Shown: positions 46,099 through 55,405, counted from the stretch's first letter. The stretch is DNA of 64,000 nt from Comamonas sp. GB3 AK4-5 (GCF_041320665.1 NZ_CP166730.1:2356001-2420000); one strand, 5' to 3'. The notes: generated by a model not told the origin, from the sequence alone. Numbers and translations are program-made.

Positions 46099-46402
46099 GT
46101 CGCCTGCGGCGCCTTCCCCCGCTCTCGCATCGCAAGCGATGCGGGCAGGGGGACGACACCAGCGCGGCGGGGAGGCGCGGCCGGCATAGGCCCTTGCGCG
46201 GTGTCCCTGGCTTGGGACGCACCAGTTTGTGCGTTGTGCCACTGGTTTTTCTCCCTCGCCCGCTTGCGGGAGAGGGCTGGGGTGAGGGTGCCTCCCGCGA
46301 GCGCAGGCAGCTACCTCATCATTGCGGGGCGGCCCTTGCTCGCTGTCTCTTGTCTGGTCCACGCCTGTTTTGTGAGCACTGCCCTGTAAAGAGATCGCTG
46401 CT
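46099..46402 (+). repeat. REP-like intergenic repeat, copy B
   Basis: It starts at the waaA stop codon. Module 1 (to about 46215) has GCCTTCCCCCGCTCTCGC, the palindrome CGCATCGC-AA-GCGATGCG, GGCAGGGGGACGACACC and GCGCGGCGGGG, like copies A and C. Module 2 (about 46248-46300) has CTCCCTCGCCC, GCTTGCGGGAGAGGG and GGGGTGAGGG, like copy A. No gene lies between 46099 and 46558. Confidence 0.8.
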
Positions 46403-46504
46403 GTGGGGGGAGTATTCCCGTGGGCACCGGCATGGCCCACGCCAGGCATGGGCGTGTATGAGGCTTTATACGTCGCAAAAGTCCGCACCATAAGCACTGA
46501 CAGC

Positions 46505-46534
46505 TCACAAAAACAAAGCGCCCCTGAGGGCGCT
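46505..46534 (-). terminator. Rho-independent terminator of tolC
   Basis: AGCGCCC (46517-46523) pairs with GGGCGCT (46528-46534). On the minus strand the stem is followed by TTTGTTTTTG, 25 bp after the tolC stop codon. Confidence 0.8.
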
Positions 46535-46558
46535 GTTGGTGTGTCGCAGTGGAAGTGC

Positions 46559-47902
46559 TCAAGGCTTGGTCAGCAGCTGGTTCAGACCGTGGATGTCTTG
46601 CAGCTGCAGCTGGCCTGCGGCCTGGCGCAGTTTGAGCTGGCCCATCAGCACGCTGTAGCGGGCCTGGGCCAGGTCACGCTGGGTTTGGTAGAGCTGGCTT
46701 TGGGCGTTGAGCACGTCCACATTGATGCGCACGCCCACCTGGTAGCCCAGCTGGTTGGCTTCCAGCGCGCTTTGGCTGGAGGCCACGGCCGCTTCCAGGG
46801 CCTTGACTTGGCCTTGACCGGATTGCACGCCAAAGAAGGCGGTGCGTGCGGCCTGGGCCGAGCTGCGGCGGGCGTGGTCCAGATCGGCTCTGGCTTTCTC
46901 TTCCAGCGACAGGGTTTCCTTGACGCGGTTTTGCACGGAGAAGCCGGCAAAGAGGGGGATGTTCAGCGCCACGCCCACCTGGCCCTGGTGGATGCGGTTC
47001 TTGATCGGAATGGTGGTGGTGCCGTCGGGGTTGCGCTGCACGCCATAGCTGGCCTGCAGGTCCACCGTGGGCAAATGGCCGGTTTCGGCCTTGCGGGTTT
47101 CGAGCTCGGCCAAGTCCAGTGCCAGGCGTGCCTGGCGCACCTGGGGCTGCTCTTGCTCGGCCTGCTCGACCCAGAGGGCGAGATTGCCGGGCAGCAAGGG
47201 CGGCAGCTGCACGGGCTGGGCCAGGGGCAGGGGGCTGAGCGGGCTTTTACCCACCAGCTGTTCCAGGGCCAGACGCTTGACCTGCAGGTCGTTGGTGGCG
47301 GCAATTTCTTGCGCATCGCTGAGGTCGCGGCGGGCCTGGGCTTCGCGGGTGTCGGTGATGGTGGCCGCGCCGATGTCGAAGTTGCGCTGGGCAAATTCCA
47401 GCTGTTCCTGCACGGCGCGCTTTTGCGCCTGTACGGTGGCCAGCGTGTCCTGGGCAGCCAGCACATCGAAATAGGCCTGGCTGGTGCGCACCAGCAGGTC
47501 TTGCGTGGCCGCATCCAGCTGTGCGCGGGCCAGCTCCACATTGCGCTGGCCTTGGCGGTAGCCAATGAGGTTGGCGGGGCGGTACAGCGGCTGACTGGCA
47601 TTCAGACTGGCCGATTGCTGGGCCATGCCTTCCTTGATGCCGGCAATCTGCGGGTGGATCTGCAGATTGGTATAGCTGGCACCTGCCTGGGCCCCCACGC
47701 TGGGCAGCAGGCCGGCCTGGGCCTGGGCGCCCTTGTGCTGGGCAGCATCCAGTGCGGCGCGGCTGGCCAGCCACTGGGCGTCATAGCCCATGGCCATCTC
47801 GGTCATCTCCACCAGGCTTTGCGCATGCAGCGCGCCACTGACCAGTCCCATGGCCGCCAGGGCCGCCCAAGGCGTGAGGGTTTGCCGGAAGATGCGGACC
47901 AT
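46559..47902 (-). CDS. tolC: TolC-family outer-membrane channel
   Basis: A 447-residue outer-membrane protein with a signal peptide (TLTPWAALAAMGLVSGALHA, cleavage after AQ near 28) and no lipobox, unlike the two NodT-type factors in this window. Two TolC repeats are visible (YRQGQRNVELARAQLDAATQ, RSSAQAARTAFFGVQSGQGQ), with NVDVLNAQSQLYQTQRDLAQARY near the end. ATG 47902 has an AAGGAG site. It should be the common exit duct for type I secretion or RND pumps. It may serve the RND operon at 49-54 kb, which lacks its own channel. It is followed upstream by rhodanese and pcm, a conserved neighbourhood. Confidence 0.93.
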   Translation of the reverse strand: MVRIFRQTLTPWAALAAMGLVSGALHAQSLVEMTEMAMGYDAQWLASRAALDAAQHKGAQAQAGLLPSVGAQAGASYTNLQIHPQIAGIKEGMAQQSASLNASQPLYRPANLIGYRQGQRNVELARAQLDAATQDLLVRTSQAYFDVLAAQDTLATVQAQKRAVQEQLEFAQRNFDIGAATITDTREAQARRDLSDAQEIAATNDLQVKRLALEQLVGKSPLSPLPLAQPVQLPPLLPGNLALWVEQAEQEQPQVRQARLALDLAELETRKAETGHLPTVDLQASYGVQRNPDGTTTIPIKNRIHQGQVGVALNIPLFAGFSVQNRVKETLSLEEKARADLDHARRSSAQAARTAFFGVQSGQGQVKALEAAVASSQSALEANQLGYQVGVRINVDVLNAQSQLYQTQRDLAQARYSVLMGQLKLRQAAGQLQLQDIHGLNQLLTKP

Positions 47903-47994
47903 GGGGCTCCTTGCGAAGAAAAAGGCGGTGGCGGGTGTGAAAGAGCAGCGGTGCATGGTGCCGCTGCCCTCAAGAATCGTAGCGGCAGCTACGC

Positions 47995-48336
47995 TCAGTA
48001 GAGCGGGACGGAGGGGTCGCGCTCCCGGGACCAGGCGTCGATGCCGCCGTCGATATTGGCCACTTCTTCAAAACCCTGGTTGACCAGAAAGGCCGCCACA
48101 TGCAGGCTGCGCACGCCGTGGTGGCACAGGCAGGCCGTGGGGCGATCCGGGTCCAGCGCTGCGAGCTGGGACGGGATCTGGCCCATGGGCAGGTACAGCA
48201 GCTCAAAGCCTGCGGGCTGGATGCTGGCGGTCTGCACCTCCCAGGGTTCACGCACGTCGATCACCAGAGGCAGGGGCTGATCCGGAAACCGGGCCAGCCA
48301 GTCATGCAGCTGGGTCGGTGGGACGCGGGTGAACAT
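47995..48336 (-). CDS. Rhodanese-like domain protein
   Basis: A 113-residue single rhodanese domain: LVIDVREPWEVQTA near residue 24 and the active-site loop CLCHHGVRSLHVAAFL near 69-82, whose second cysteine fits the persulfide position. NIDGGIDAWSRERDPSVPLY closes it. It could transfer sulfur from thiosulfate or another donor to a thiol acceptor. It lies 15 bp after pcm and 92 bp before tolC on the same strand. Confidence 0.93.
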   Translation of the reverse strand: MFTRVPPTQLHDWLARFPDQPLPLVIDVREPWEVQTASIQPAGFELLYLPMGQIPSQLAALDPDRPTACLCHHGVRSLHVAAFLVNQGFEEVANIDGGIDAWSRERDPSVPLY

Positions 48337-48351
48337 GGCGGTATCCCTTGC

Positions 48352-49041
48352 TCAGAACACAAAGCGTTCGGCGCGGGCAAAGCCCGACAGGCGCGGCGCC
48401 ACGGTGTCCCAGGGCGTGGTGGTGATGCGCTCGTTGCCTTGGCGCTTGACCAGGGTGAAGCGCATCATGGGTTCCTGGCCCACGATGGCGCCCAGGCGGC
48501 CACCGTCCTTGAGGTGGTTCAGCAGGCTTTCGGGCAGCACTTCCACCGAGCCGCTGAGCACGATCACATCGAACGGGCCTTCTGCCAGCGCGTCCTTGGC
48601 GCCGTCGCCCACGCGCACGCTGACATTGTCGGCGCCGGCGGACTGCAGGTTCTCACGGGCCAGCTCGGCCAGCTCGGGGTTGATTTCCAGCGTCAGCACT
48701 TCCTTGGCCAGACGGCCCAGCAGGGCGGCGCTGTAGCCGGTGCCGGTGCCGATTTCCAGCACGCGCTCATGGGGCTGGATGGCCAGGTCATTGGCCATGC
48801 GGGCATCGACCTTGGGGGCCAGCATGATTTGCTCACCCACGCCCAGCGGAATCTCTACGTCCATAAAGGCCTGCTCATAGTTGGCAGGCGGCACGAAGTC
48901 TTCACGGCGAACCTGCTCCAGCGCGTCCAGCACGCGCACGTCTTGCACCACCCAGGGGCGGATTTGCTGCTGCACCATGTGAAAGCGTGCGGTGGCGTGG
49001 GCGTCGGTGGTGTCAGCTGGGCGGTTATAGGGCAATGTCAT
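48352..49041 (-). CDS. pcm: Protein-L-isoaspartate O-methyltransferase
   Basis: A 229-residue SAM-dependent enzyme that methylates isoaspartyl residues in damaged proteins. It has PCMT-like motifs: HMVQQQIRPWVVQDVRVLDAL, VGEQIMLAPKVDARM, SAM-binding VLEIGTGTGYSAALLG near residue 88 and LGAIVGQEPMMRFTLVKR. The canonical pre-motif I serine in GQTIS is replaced (GEQIM), a feature of the beta-proteobacterial group as I recall it; activity on isoaspartate is therefore somewhat uncertain. Start 49041 follows GGAGGAGACCCCG. It heads the group pcm-rhodanese-tolC. Confidence 0.9.
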   Translation of the reverse strand: MTLPYNRPADTTDAHATARFHMVQQQIRPWVVQDVRVLDALEQVRREDFVPPANYEQAFMDVEIPLGVGEQIMLAPKVDARMANDLAIQPHERVLEIGTGTGYSAALLGRLAKEVLTLEINPELAELARENLQSAGADNVSVRVGDGAKDALAEGPFDVIVLSGSVEVLPESLLNHLKDGGRLGAIVGQEPMMRFTLVKRQGNERITTTPWDTVAPRLSGFARAERFVF

Positions 49042-49089
49042 CGGGGTCTCCTCCACAAGGGGATGGGGGTAAGCGCAAAATCTTCGATT

Positions 49090-52000
49090 CTAAGGTTCCT
49101 GGGCAGGATGCGGCGGCTTGGCCTTGTTGAAGCTGCGTCCCAGCCAACGGGCCAGGTCATCCATATAGCAGTACATGACGGGCACCACCACCAGCGTCAG
49201 CAGCGAGGAGGTGATGACGCCGCCAATCACGGCCTGGCCCATGGGGGCGCGCTGTTCCGAGCCTTCGGACAGGGCAAATGCCAGCGGCACCATGCCGAAC
49301 ACCATGGCCAGCGTGGTCATCAAAATGGGGCGCAGCCGCACCCGCGCGGCCGCCAGCAGGGCTTGTTCGCGCGGCAGGCCGGGGTGGGGCAGGCCGTCTT
49401 CGCCGGTATGGGGCTGGCGGGCACGGATGGCAAAGTCCACCAGCAAAATCGCATTCTTGGTCACCAGGCCCATGAGCATCACCACGCCGATGATGGAGAA
49501 CATGGACATGGCGGAATGGAACATCAAGAGCGCCAGCACCACGCCGATCAGGGTCAGCGGCAGCGAGGTCATCAGCGCCAGCGGCTGCAAAAAGCTCTGG
49601 AACTGGCTGCCCAAAATCATGTAGATGAAGATGATGGCCAGGGCCAGTGCCGAGACCGCATAGGCAAAGGACTCGTTCATGTTCTTGGTGGAGCCGGCAA
49701 ATTCCCAGCGATAACCCGGGGGCAGGTGGGCGGTGTTCAGCAGTTGGCGGATGTCGGCCGAGATTTCGCCCGCCGAGCGCAGCGAGGCATTGGCGGAGAA
49801 CTGGATCTCGCGCGCCAGAGAGCGGCGGTTGATCTGGCTGGGGCCGCTGGATTCGTGCAGCGCCGCCACCTGGTTCAGGCGCACGATGCGCGCCGTGCCG
49901 TCGTTGCCCGTTACCGTCAGAGGCAGGCGCTGCAGGTCTTCGGGTTGGGTGCGGGCATCGGGGGCCATGCGCACATTCACGTCATAGGTTTCATCGTCGT
50001 CGGCACGCCAGTTGCCCACGGTTTCGCCGGCCACCAGCACGCGCAGCGCGCTGGCAATGCTGCCCACCGACAGTCCCAGGTCGGATGCGGCATCGCGCTG
50101 CACGCGCACATCCACCATGGGGCGGTCCCCCTTGAGGCTGGAATCCAGATCCACCAGGCCGGGAATCTGGCGCAGCTGCGGCAGCAGCTGCCGGTTGAGC
50201 CGGGCCAGCTCGGTCAAATCCGGCCCCATGACGGAAAACTCGATCTGCTTTTGCCCACCCACGGGGTCCAGCAGGCCGACCTGGGTGACGGTAATTCCCG
50301 GCACCTGGCGCAGGGCCTCGCGCAGGGCAATGCTCATCTGGTCCACATCGCGCGTGCGCTGCAGGCGGTCCACCAGGCGGACGTAGATGCTGGCGTCGCT
50401 CTTGCTGGGTGCACTGCCGCTGTTGATGGTGGTGACGGTGTAGCGCACCTCGGGCAGGCTGCGGATCACGGCTTCCACCTGGCGGGCGCGGGCCTCGGTG
50501 GTCTCCAGCGAGGCACCCTGGGGCGTGCGGAACTGCACCGTGGTTTCCGAAAAATCCGCCTTGGGAACGAACTCCGTGCCCAGCAGCGGCAGCATCAAAA
50601 TAGCGCTCAAAAAAACCGCCAGGGCCAGCAGCAGCGTCCACAGCTTGTGGGCCAGCGACCAGGCCAGGATGCGTTGGTAGCCCCGGGCCAGGTCTTCGGT
50701 CAGACGTTCGAAAAAATGGGTGATGCGGCCCAGTGTGCGGCCATACAGGCTGCGATCGGGCCCCTGGCCTGCGCTGTGGATGCTGGGGTCATGCCAGATG
50801 CTGGAGAGCATGGGGTCCAGCGTGAAGCTGACGAACATGGAAATCAGCACCGCGGCAACGATGGTGATGCCGAACTCATGGAAGAACTTGCCGATGATGC
50901 CTTCCATAAAGCCAATGGGCAGGAACACGGCCACGATGGACAGCGTGGTGGCCAGCACGGCCAGGCCGATTTCCTGGGTGCCGTCCAGGGCAGCCTGGAA
51001 AGGGGTTTTGCCCATTTGCACATGGCGCACGATGTTTTCGCGCACCACGATGGCGTCGTCGATCAGCAAGCCCACGCACAGCGACAGCGCCATCAGCGTG
51101 ACCATGTTGATGGTGAAGCCAAAGGCGCGCATGAAGAAAAAGGTGCCGATCAAGGCAATCGGTAGTGTCAGCCCGGTGATGACCGTGGAGCGCCAGGAGT
51201 TCAGGAACAGAAACACGATGAGCACGGTCAGCAGCGCACCCTCGATCAGGGTCTGGGTCACGTTCTTCACGGCCACCTGAATGGGGCGGGCGGCGTCTCC
51301 CACTTTCTCCAGACGAATGCCTGCGGGCAGCTCGGCCTGCAAGGCCTGCACTGCGGCGTCCAGCCCCTGGACCACGGCAATGGTGTTCTCTTCCTGTGCT
51401 TTTTGTACCGACAGCAGCAGGGTGCGCTGGCCGTTGTACAGGGCCAGTGATTCCTGCTCCTGCGCGCCATCCTGGATGCGCGCCACCTGGCCCAGACGCA
51501 CAGGGCTGCCGTTTTTGCGGGCAACGATGAGCCGGGCAAAGTCCTGGGGGTTGTGCACGCGGGCGTCGATCTGCACCACGCGCTCCTGCTCCAACGAGCG
51601 TATGGTGCCGACCGGCAGGTCCTGGTTTTCGCTGCGCACGGCCGCTTCCACCTGGTTGGGGGTGATGCCGTAGGCATCCAGTGCGGCGGGATCCAGGTAG
51701 ATGTTGATTTCACGCCGGGAGGCGCCCACCAGGTTCACGGCCCCCACGCCGCGCACGTTTTCCAGGCGCTTCTTCAGCACCTTGTCGGCCCAGGTGGTCA
51801 GTTGCACCGGCGACAGCGGGCTCTGGCCGGCTTGCGCCTGCGGCAGCACGGCCAGGGTCCAGACCGGGGCATTGGTCGGGTCAAAGCGCAGCACACGCGG
51901 CTCCTTGACCTCGTCGCGCAGCGTGGGGCGCACGGCGGCCACTTTCTCACGCACATCTTCTGCGGCACGGCGGCCATCCACGTACAGCTGGAATTCGACG

Positions 52001-52275
52001 ATGACCACGGCCCGGCCCTGGTAGCTGCGCGAGGTCAGCGCATTGATGCCGGCAATGGTGTTGACGTTTTCCTCGATCTTGCGGGTGACTTCGCTCTCCA
52101 CAATCTCGGGCGAGGCGCCGGGGTAGTCCACGGTGACCACCACCACCGGAAAGTCGATATTGGGAAACTGGTCCACCGCCAGGCGCTGGTAGGAAAAAAG
52201 GCCCAGCACCACAAAGGCCAGCATGACCATGGCGGCGAACACCGGGTTGCGCAAGCTGACACGGGTGAACCACAT
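49090..52275 (-). CDS. RND efflux transporter permease (HAE-1/MdtB-like)
   Basis: A 1061-residue pump with the 12-helix, two-repeat RND plan. The first helix (PVFAAMVMLAFVVLGLFSYQ) is followed by VDYPGASPEIVESEVTRKIEE, the helix 4 aspartate pair in LCVGLLIDDAIVVREN near residue 400, and the helix 10 lysine in LVTKNAILLVDFA near 960, so the proton relay is complete. Sequence style is closer to MdtBC/CzcA-like drug pumps than to AcrB. It lies 21 bp after its adaptor gene. Substrates are unknown. Confidence 0.95.
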   Translation of the reverse strand: MWFTRVSLRNPVFAAMVMLAFVVLGLFSYQRLAVDQFPNIDFPVVVVTVDYPGASPEIVESEVTRKIEENVNTIAGINALTSRSYQGRAVVIVEFQLYVDGRRAAEDVREKVAAVRPTLRDEVKEPRVLRFDPTNAPVWTLAVLPQAQAGQSPLSPVQLTTWADKVLKKRLENVRGVGAVNLVGASRREINIYLDPAALDAYGITPNQVEAAVRSENQDLPVGTIRSLEQERVVQIDARVHNPQDFARLIVARKNGSPVRLGQVARIQDGAQEQESLALYNGQRTLLLSVQKAQEENTIAVVQGLDAAVQALQAELPAGIRLEKVGDAARPIQVAVKNVTQTLIEGALLTVLIVFLFLNSWRSTVITGLTLPIALIGTFFFMRAFGFTINMVTLMALSLCVGLLIDDAIVVRENIVRHVQMGKTPFQAALDGTQEIGLAVLATTLSIVAVFLPIGFMEGIIGKFFHEFGITIVAAVLISMFVSFTLDPMLSSIWHDPSIHSAGQGPDRSLYGRTLGRITHFFERLTEDLARGYQRILAWSLAHKLWTLLLALAVFLSAILMLPLLGTEFVPKADFSETTVQFRTPQGASLETTEARARQVEAVIRSLPEVRYTVTTINSGSAPSKSDASIYVRLVDRLQRTRDVDQMSIALREALRQVPGITVTQVGLLDPVGGQKQIEFSVMGPDLTELARLNRQLLPQLRQIPGLVDLDSSLKGDRPMVDVRVQRDAASDLGLSVGSIASALRVLVAGETVGNWRADDDETYDVNVRMAPDARTQPEDLQRLPLTVTGNDGTARIVRLNQVAALHESSGPSQINRRSLAREIQFSANASLRSAGEISADIRQLLNTAHLPPGYRWEFAGSTKNMNESFAYAVSALALAIIFIYMILGSQFQSFLQPLALMTSLPLTLIGVVLALLMFHSAMSMFSIIGVVMLMGLVTKNAILLVDFAIRARQPHTGEDGLPHPGLPREQALLAAARVRLRPILMTTLAMVFGMVPLAFALSEGSEQRAPMGQAVIGGVITSSLLTLVVVPVMYCYMDDLARWLGRSFNKAKPPHPAQEP

Positions 52276-52296
52276 GGCGGACTTTCGGTGGGTGGC

Positions 52297-53469
52297 TCAG
52301 CGAGCGGCCGCGGGTGCCGGGGGCTGCTGAAAATCGACCTTGCTGCCTTCTGGCAGCGGTCCCATGCTGGCCAGCAGCACGGTGCTGTCTTCGGCCAGGC
52401 CTTGCACCGCCACCCAGGGGGCCTGGTTGCTGCTGTCGGCCGGCACGGCCTGCACACCCAGTTGCACGGGCCGGTGCAGCACGGCACCGTTGAGCACCAG
52501 TTGCACATAGGGCTGGGGTTGGTCGTTGCGCACCGCGTCCAGCGGGACGGCCAGCGCCGTCACCCTGCCCGTGTCGATATGGCCTTGCACAAACATGCCG
52601 GGGCGCAGCTGCACGCTGGTGTTGGGCTGCATGCGCAAAAACACCGGTACGGCACGGCTGCCGCTTTGGGCACTGGGGCTGATGCGTACGACCTGGGCCG
52701 AAAAAGCCAGCGCATTGCCTTCCACTTGCAGCGTGGCATTTTGGCCCAGCAGCACCTGCAGCGAGTCCTGGGCGGGCAGCGGCGCCTGCAGCTCCAGTGC
52801 ACCGAGGTTGACCACTTCCACCACCGATGCGTCGGCGTTGACGCGTTCGCCGTTCTGCACCCAGCGGCGGGCAATCTGTCCGTCAATGGGGCTGCGCAGC
52901 ACGGTGTCATCCAGCACCTTGCGGGCCGCGTCGGCGGCGGCCTGGGCTGCCGCGTAATTGGCCAGGGCGCCCCGCAGATTGGCTTGGGAGGTGCTCAGGG
53001 CCGTGGGCGAGATGAATTGCTGCGCTACCAGGGCGCGGTTGTTGTCGAACTGGCGCTGCTGAATCTCTACCTGAGCCTGGGCGGCATCGGCCTGCAGTTT
53101 GGCCTGGCGCCAGCGGGCCTCGCTTTCGGTGGCATCCACGCGGGCAATTACCTGGCCTTTGCGCACGCTGTCACCCTCACGCAGCGCCAAGTCTTTCAGC
53201 TCGCCGCTGACGCGGGCCTTGACCACGCCGCTGTCCACCGCCGTGAGCGTGCCGCTGATGGGCACTTGCAAGGGCAGGGAGCGTGGCACCAGGGTCAGCC
53301 AGTCCTGGGCGGTGGCGCGCAGCGGCGGGGCACTGGCAGTCTGCTGGGTATGCAGATCTTGCTGCTGGTTGCGCTTGGTCTGGATGGATCGCCAGCCCCC
53401 CACGCCCAGGCCGAGCAGCATCAGCATGACCAGGGCCCAGAAAATTCTGCGGCGGGTGCGAGGGCTCAT
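52297..53469 (-). CDS. RND efflux periplasmic adaptor (membrane fusion protein)
   Basis: A 390-residue adaptor. It has an N-terminal membrane anchor (IFWALVMLMLLGLGVGGW), then the split biotinyl-lipoyl domain (GVVKARVSGELKDLALREGDSVRKG and LRSPIDGQIARRWVQNGERV) around an alpha-hairpin with glutamine-rich coiled coil. The beta-barrel and membrane-proximal parts follow (VQGHIDTGRVTALAVPLDAV). It bridges the pump to an outer-membrane channel. The start overlaps the TetR stop by 4 bp (ATGA); longer upstream openings would run into the TetR gene. Confidence 0.94.
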   Translation of the reverse strand: MSPRTRRRIFWALVMLMLLGLGVGGWRSIQTKRNQQQDLHTQQTASAPPLRATAQDWLTLVPRSLPLQVPISGTLTAVDSGVVKARVSGELKDLALREGDSVRKGQVIARVDATESEARWRQAKLQADAAQAQVEIQQRQFDNNRALVAQQFISPTALSTSQANLRGALANYAAAQAAADAARKVLDDTVLRSPIDGQIARRWVQNGERVNADASVVEVVNLGALELQAPLPAQDSLQVLLGQNATLQVEGNALAFSAQVVRISPSAQSGSRAVPVFLRMQPNTSVQLRPGMFVQGHIDTGRVTALAVPLDAVRNDQPQPYVQLVLNGAVLHRPVQLGVQAVPADSSNQAPWVAVQGLAEDSTVLLASMGPLPEGSKVDFQQPPAPAAAR

Positions 53470-54182
53470 GGGGGGGAGGCCTTGGGGGCAGGAAAGGGGG
53501 ACAGCATGCGCTCGGGCAGCTGTGGCATGGCGAGTGTAGCCACTGCCTGGGGATGCACCAGCAGGCCGCGCAGGCAGTTGCGCAGCTGCGACAGGAAGTA
53601 GCTGGACGGCCCCAGGCCCCGGTCTTGCGGATGGCTGAGTTCGCTGTCCGGGCGCCACAGCATCACGAACACCATGGGCGTCAGCACCAGGTACAGGGCC
53701 TCGGCCAGAGGCATGGGGTGGAATTCACCGTCGTCCATGCCGCGCTGCAAGATGAACTCCAGCATGGCGTGACCGGGCTCGTCCACCTCCTGGCGGTAGA
53801 AGGCCGCCAGCTCGGGAAACTGCGGGGCCTCGTTCCACATCAGCCGGCAGATGCCGCCGGCGGGTGCGCCCACTGAGTGCTGCCACCAGACCTCCATGGC
53901 CCGGCACAGCATGGCGGCGCTGCTACCTTGAAAGCTGTGCAGCTCCAGGCGCCAATCGGCAAAGGCACTGGAAATGTTCTGGCGCACCACGGCCTTGAAC
54001 AGCTCCTGTTTGCTGGGGAAGTACAAAAACAGCGTGCCCTTGGAGACGCCGGCGCGCGCGGCCACATCTTCCACGCGGGTGGCGGCATAGCCTTTTTCCA
54101 GAAAAAGCTGCAGCGCGGCTTCCAGCAGCTCGCCAGGGCGGGCCTGCTTGCGGCGGCTGTGGCGGGGGGCGGGCGCAGACAT
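53466..54182 (-). CDS. TetR/AcrR family repressor of the RND operon
   Basis: A 238-residue regulator with a helix-turn-helix at about 15-60 (ELLEAALQLFLEKGYAATRVEDVAARAGVSKGTLFLYFPSKQELF). It is the first gene of the operon with adaptor and pump, so it should regulate itself with them. A palindrome 25-38 bp upstream (54207-54220) is a natural operator. The C-terminal part has the TetR-C-like pattern of AcrR relatives. Ligands are unknown. Confidence 0.93.
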   Translation of the reverse strand: MSAPAPRHSRRKQARPGELLEAALQLFLEKGYAATRVEDVAARAGVSKGTLFLYFPSKQELFKAVVRQNISSAFADWRLELHSFQGSSAAMLCRAMEVWWQHSVGAPAGGICRLMWNEAPQFPELAAFYRQEVDEPGHAMLEFILQRGMDDGEFHPMPLAEALYLVLTPMVFVMLWRPDSELSHPQDRGLGPSSYFLSQLRNCLRGLLVHPQAVATLAMPQLPERMLSPFPAPKASPP

Positions 54183-54206
54183 CGGGCTTGCGGATCAAGT
54201 AGTTAA

Positions 54207-54220
54207 TGACTAATTGGTCA
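54207..54220. promoter_or_regulatory. Candidate operator for the RND-operon TetR
   Basis: TGACTAATTGGTCA is a 14-bp near-perfect palindrome (one mismatched pair) between the TetR start (54182) and the thioesterase stop (54247). TGAC/GTCA arms around an AATT centre are typical of TetR-family operators. Confidence 0.5.
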
Positions 54221-54246
54221 GTAATCTAGCATGAACGCTTGGCGGC

Positions 54247-54672
54247 TCATGGCTCCATGGTGTGAATGGAGACCACGGCCGTGGCTGTGGCGATGAGGCG
54301 GCCATGCTGGCTCAGCTCGCCAGCGAGGTGGCAGATCTTGCTGCCGCGCCGCAGCACACGGCCCAGCCCGGAGATGGACCCAGGTTGGGCCGGGCGCAGA
54401 AACTGGGTCACCTGCGACAAGGTAGGGGCGAACTGGCCCGCGATGAGCTGGGCCGCCAGGGCCGAGCCCATGGTGTCGTCCAGCATAGCGGACAGAAAAC
54501 CGCCCTGGATATGGCCCGCAGGGTTGGCAAATTCAGGCTTGCCATGGAAGACGGTTTCCACCGTGCCGTGCTTGGCATCGACGGTGACGATGCTTCCACC
54601 CAGGGTGAGAAAGGCCGGCGGCAATGGCAATTCGCCGCGCTGCATTCTCCAGAAAAAAGCGACGGGGTCCAT
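54247..54672 (-). CDS. PaaI-like hotdog-fold thioesterase
   Basis: A 141-residue hotdog protein. NPAGHIQGGFLSAMLDDTMGSAL (near residues 51-73) is the PaaI signature, with the catalytic aspartate region in MLDD and the usual HGG replaced by HIQGG. TLSQVTQFLRPAQPG and ATATAVVSIHT complete the fold. It should hydrolyse an acyl-CoA thioester in the cytoplasm; the acyl group is unknown. Start ATG 54672 was chosen over the TTG one codon earlier. It lies upstream of the TetR operon, on the same strand but separated by a putative operator. Confidence 0.9.
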   Translation of the reverse strand: MDPVAFFWRMQRGELPLPPAFLTLGGSIVTVDAKHGTVETVFHGKPEFANPAGHIQGGFLSAMLDDTMGSALAAQLIAGQFAPTLSQVTQFLRPAQPGSISGLGRVLRRGSKICHLAGELSQHGRLIATATAVVSIHTMEP

Positions 54673-54732
54673 CAAGCGGCAGCCTTGTCGTGGTGGAGTG
54701 AGGCATGGTAATGCACCCGCTTCATCAGGCCT

Positions 54733-54870
54733 TCACTTCTTACCTGCGGTCACGGTCCTTGGGGCTTCTTCTACAAAGCCCATACCGAAAAGACGCCGGA
54801 TCATATTCTTCGGTGCAAAAAACAGTGTGCCTTTATCACGCTGGGCTGCAATTTTTGCGCGGCATACCAT
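54733..54870 (-). CDS. Small basic hypothetical protein at island edge
   Basis: A 45-residue basic protein beginning MVCRAKIAAQRDKG and ending RTVTAGKK. ATG 54870 is preceded by AAAGGAG at a 6-base spacing, the best ribosome site in this part of the window, and by an A/T-rich stretch suited to a promoter. Family unknown. The frame extends upstream to 54921, but the ribosome site marks 54870 as the start. It lies at the left edge of the AT-richer region holding the autotransporter and points away from it. Confidence 0.5.
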   Translation of the reverse strand: MVCRAKIAAQRDKGTLFFAPKNMIRRLFGMGFVEEAPRTVTAGKK

Positions 54871-55405
54871 GCGAAACTCCTTTATCTCTAATTTTTGGAG
54901 ATTATTTTTTTTAAATTTCATTATTTGTTGCGAATCATCAACATGGTGAGACCCTGATTTGATGGGGTGCCGTTTGTCGGAATTTGACTACAAAATTACC
55001 AGAAAAAATCTGTTTCAAAAAGTTTTTAACCAGAGTAATGTTTTGCTCATCTGGTTTTTATAAGAATAAAGTGCACTCCATATACGGCATATTGGTGGAT
55101 TATGGGTGGGAATATGTTCTGTCATTTGCCAGCATTGCTTTCATCGCAATGAGTGGCTACTTTCGAGTAGGCCGGCCACCCGGCTTCTCGGCTTTCTATC
55201 ACGGCCGCAAAGCTCGGCATGCTGTGATATCTCCCAAGTATGTTTTTACTCCCTGATCAGGTGCTGATCGGGGTGCTGCTGCTTTCCCGAAAGCGATGCT
55301 GGCGAACAGTGATGCTGTCAGCCGATTTTTCTCGGTGGAGTTCTGCTGCCAGCATGAAATCTGGATTTTTGAGACGTTTATCTATAAAGACAGCGAGGGT
55401 TGAAG
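54871..55405. other. AT-rich spacer before the autotransporter
   Basis: About 535 bp, much richer in A and T than the chromosome around it. The open frames here (such as one at 54984-55256) have no ribosome site and no recognisable family. The stretch should hold promoters for the small basic gene and the autotransporter. The 10-mer ATCACGGCCG at 55198-55207 recurs at 58241-58250 and 58270-58279 at the other side of the autotransporter. Confidence 0.45.

Noticed and set aside
48100..51165. 1021-codon open frame on the plus strand
   Set aside because: It is antisense to pcm and the RND pump; its composition (His, Gln, Gly repeats) is not protein-like.
54984..55256. 90-codon frame in the AT-rich spacer before the autotransporter
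   Set aside because: It has a TTG start, no ribosome site and no family; random open frames are expected in such composition.
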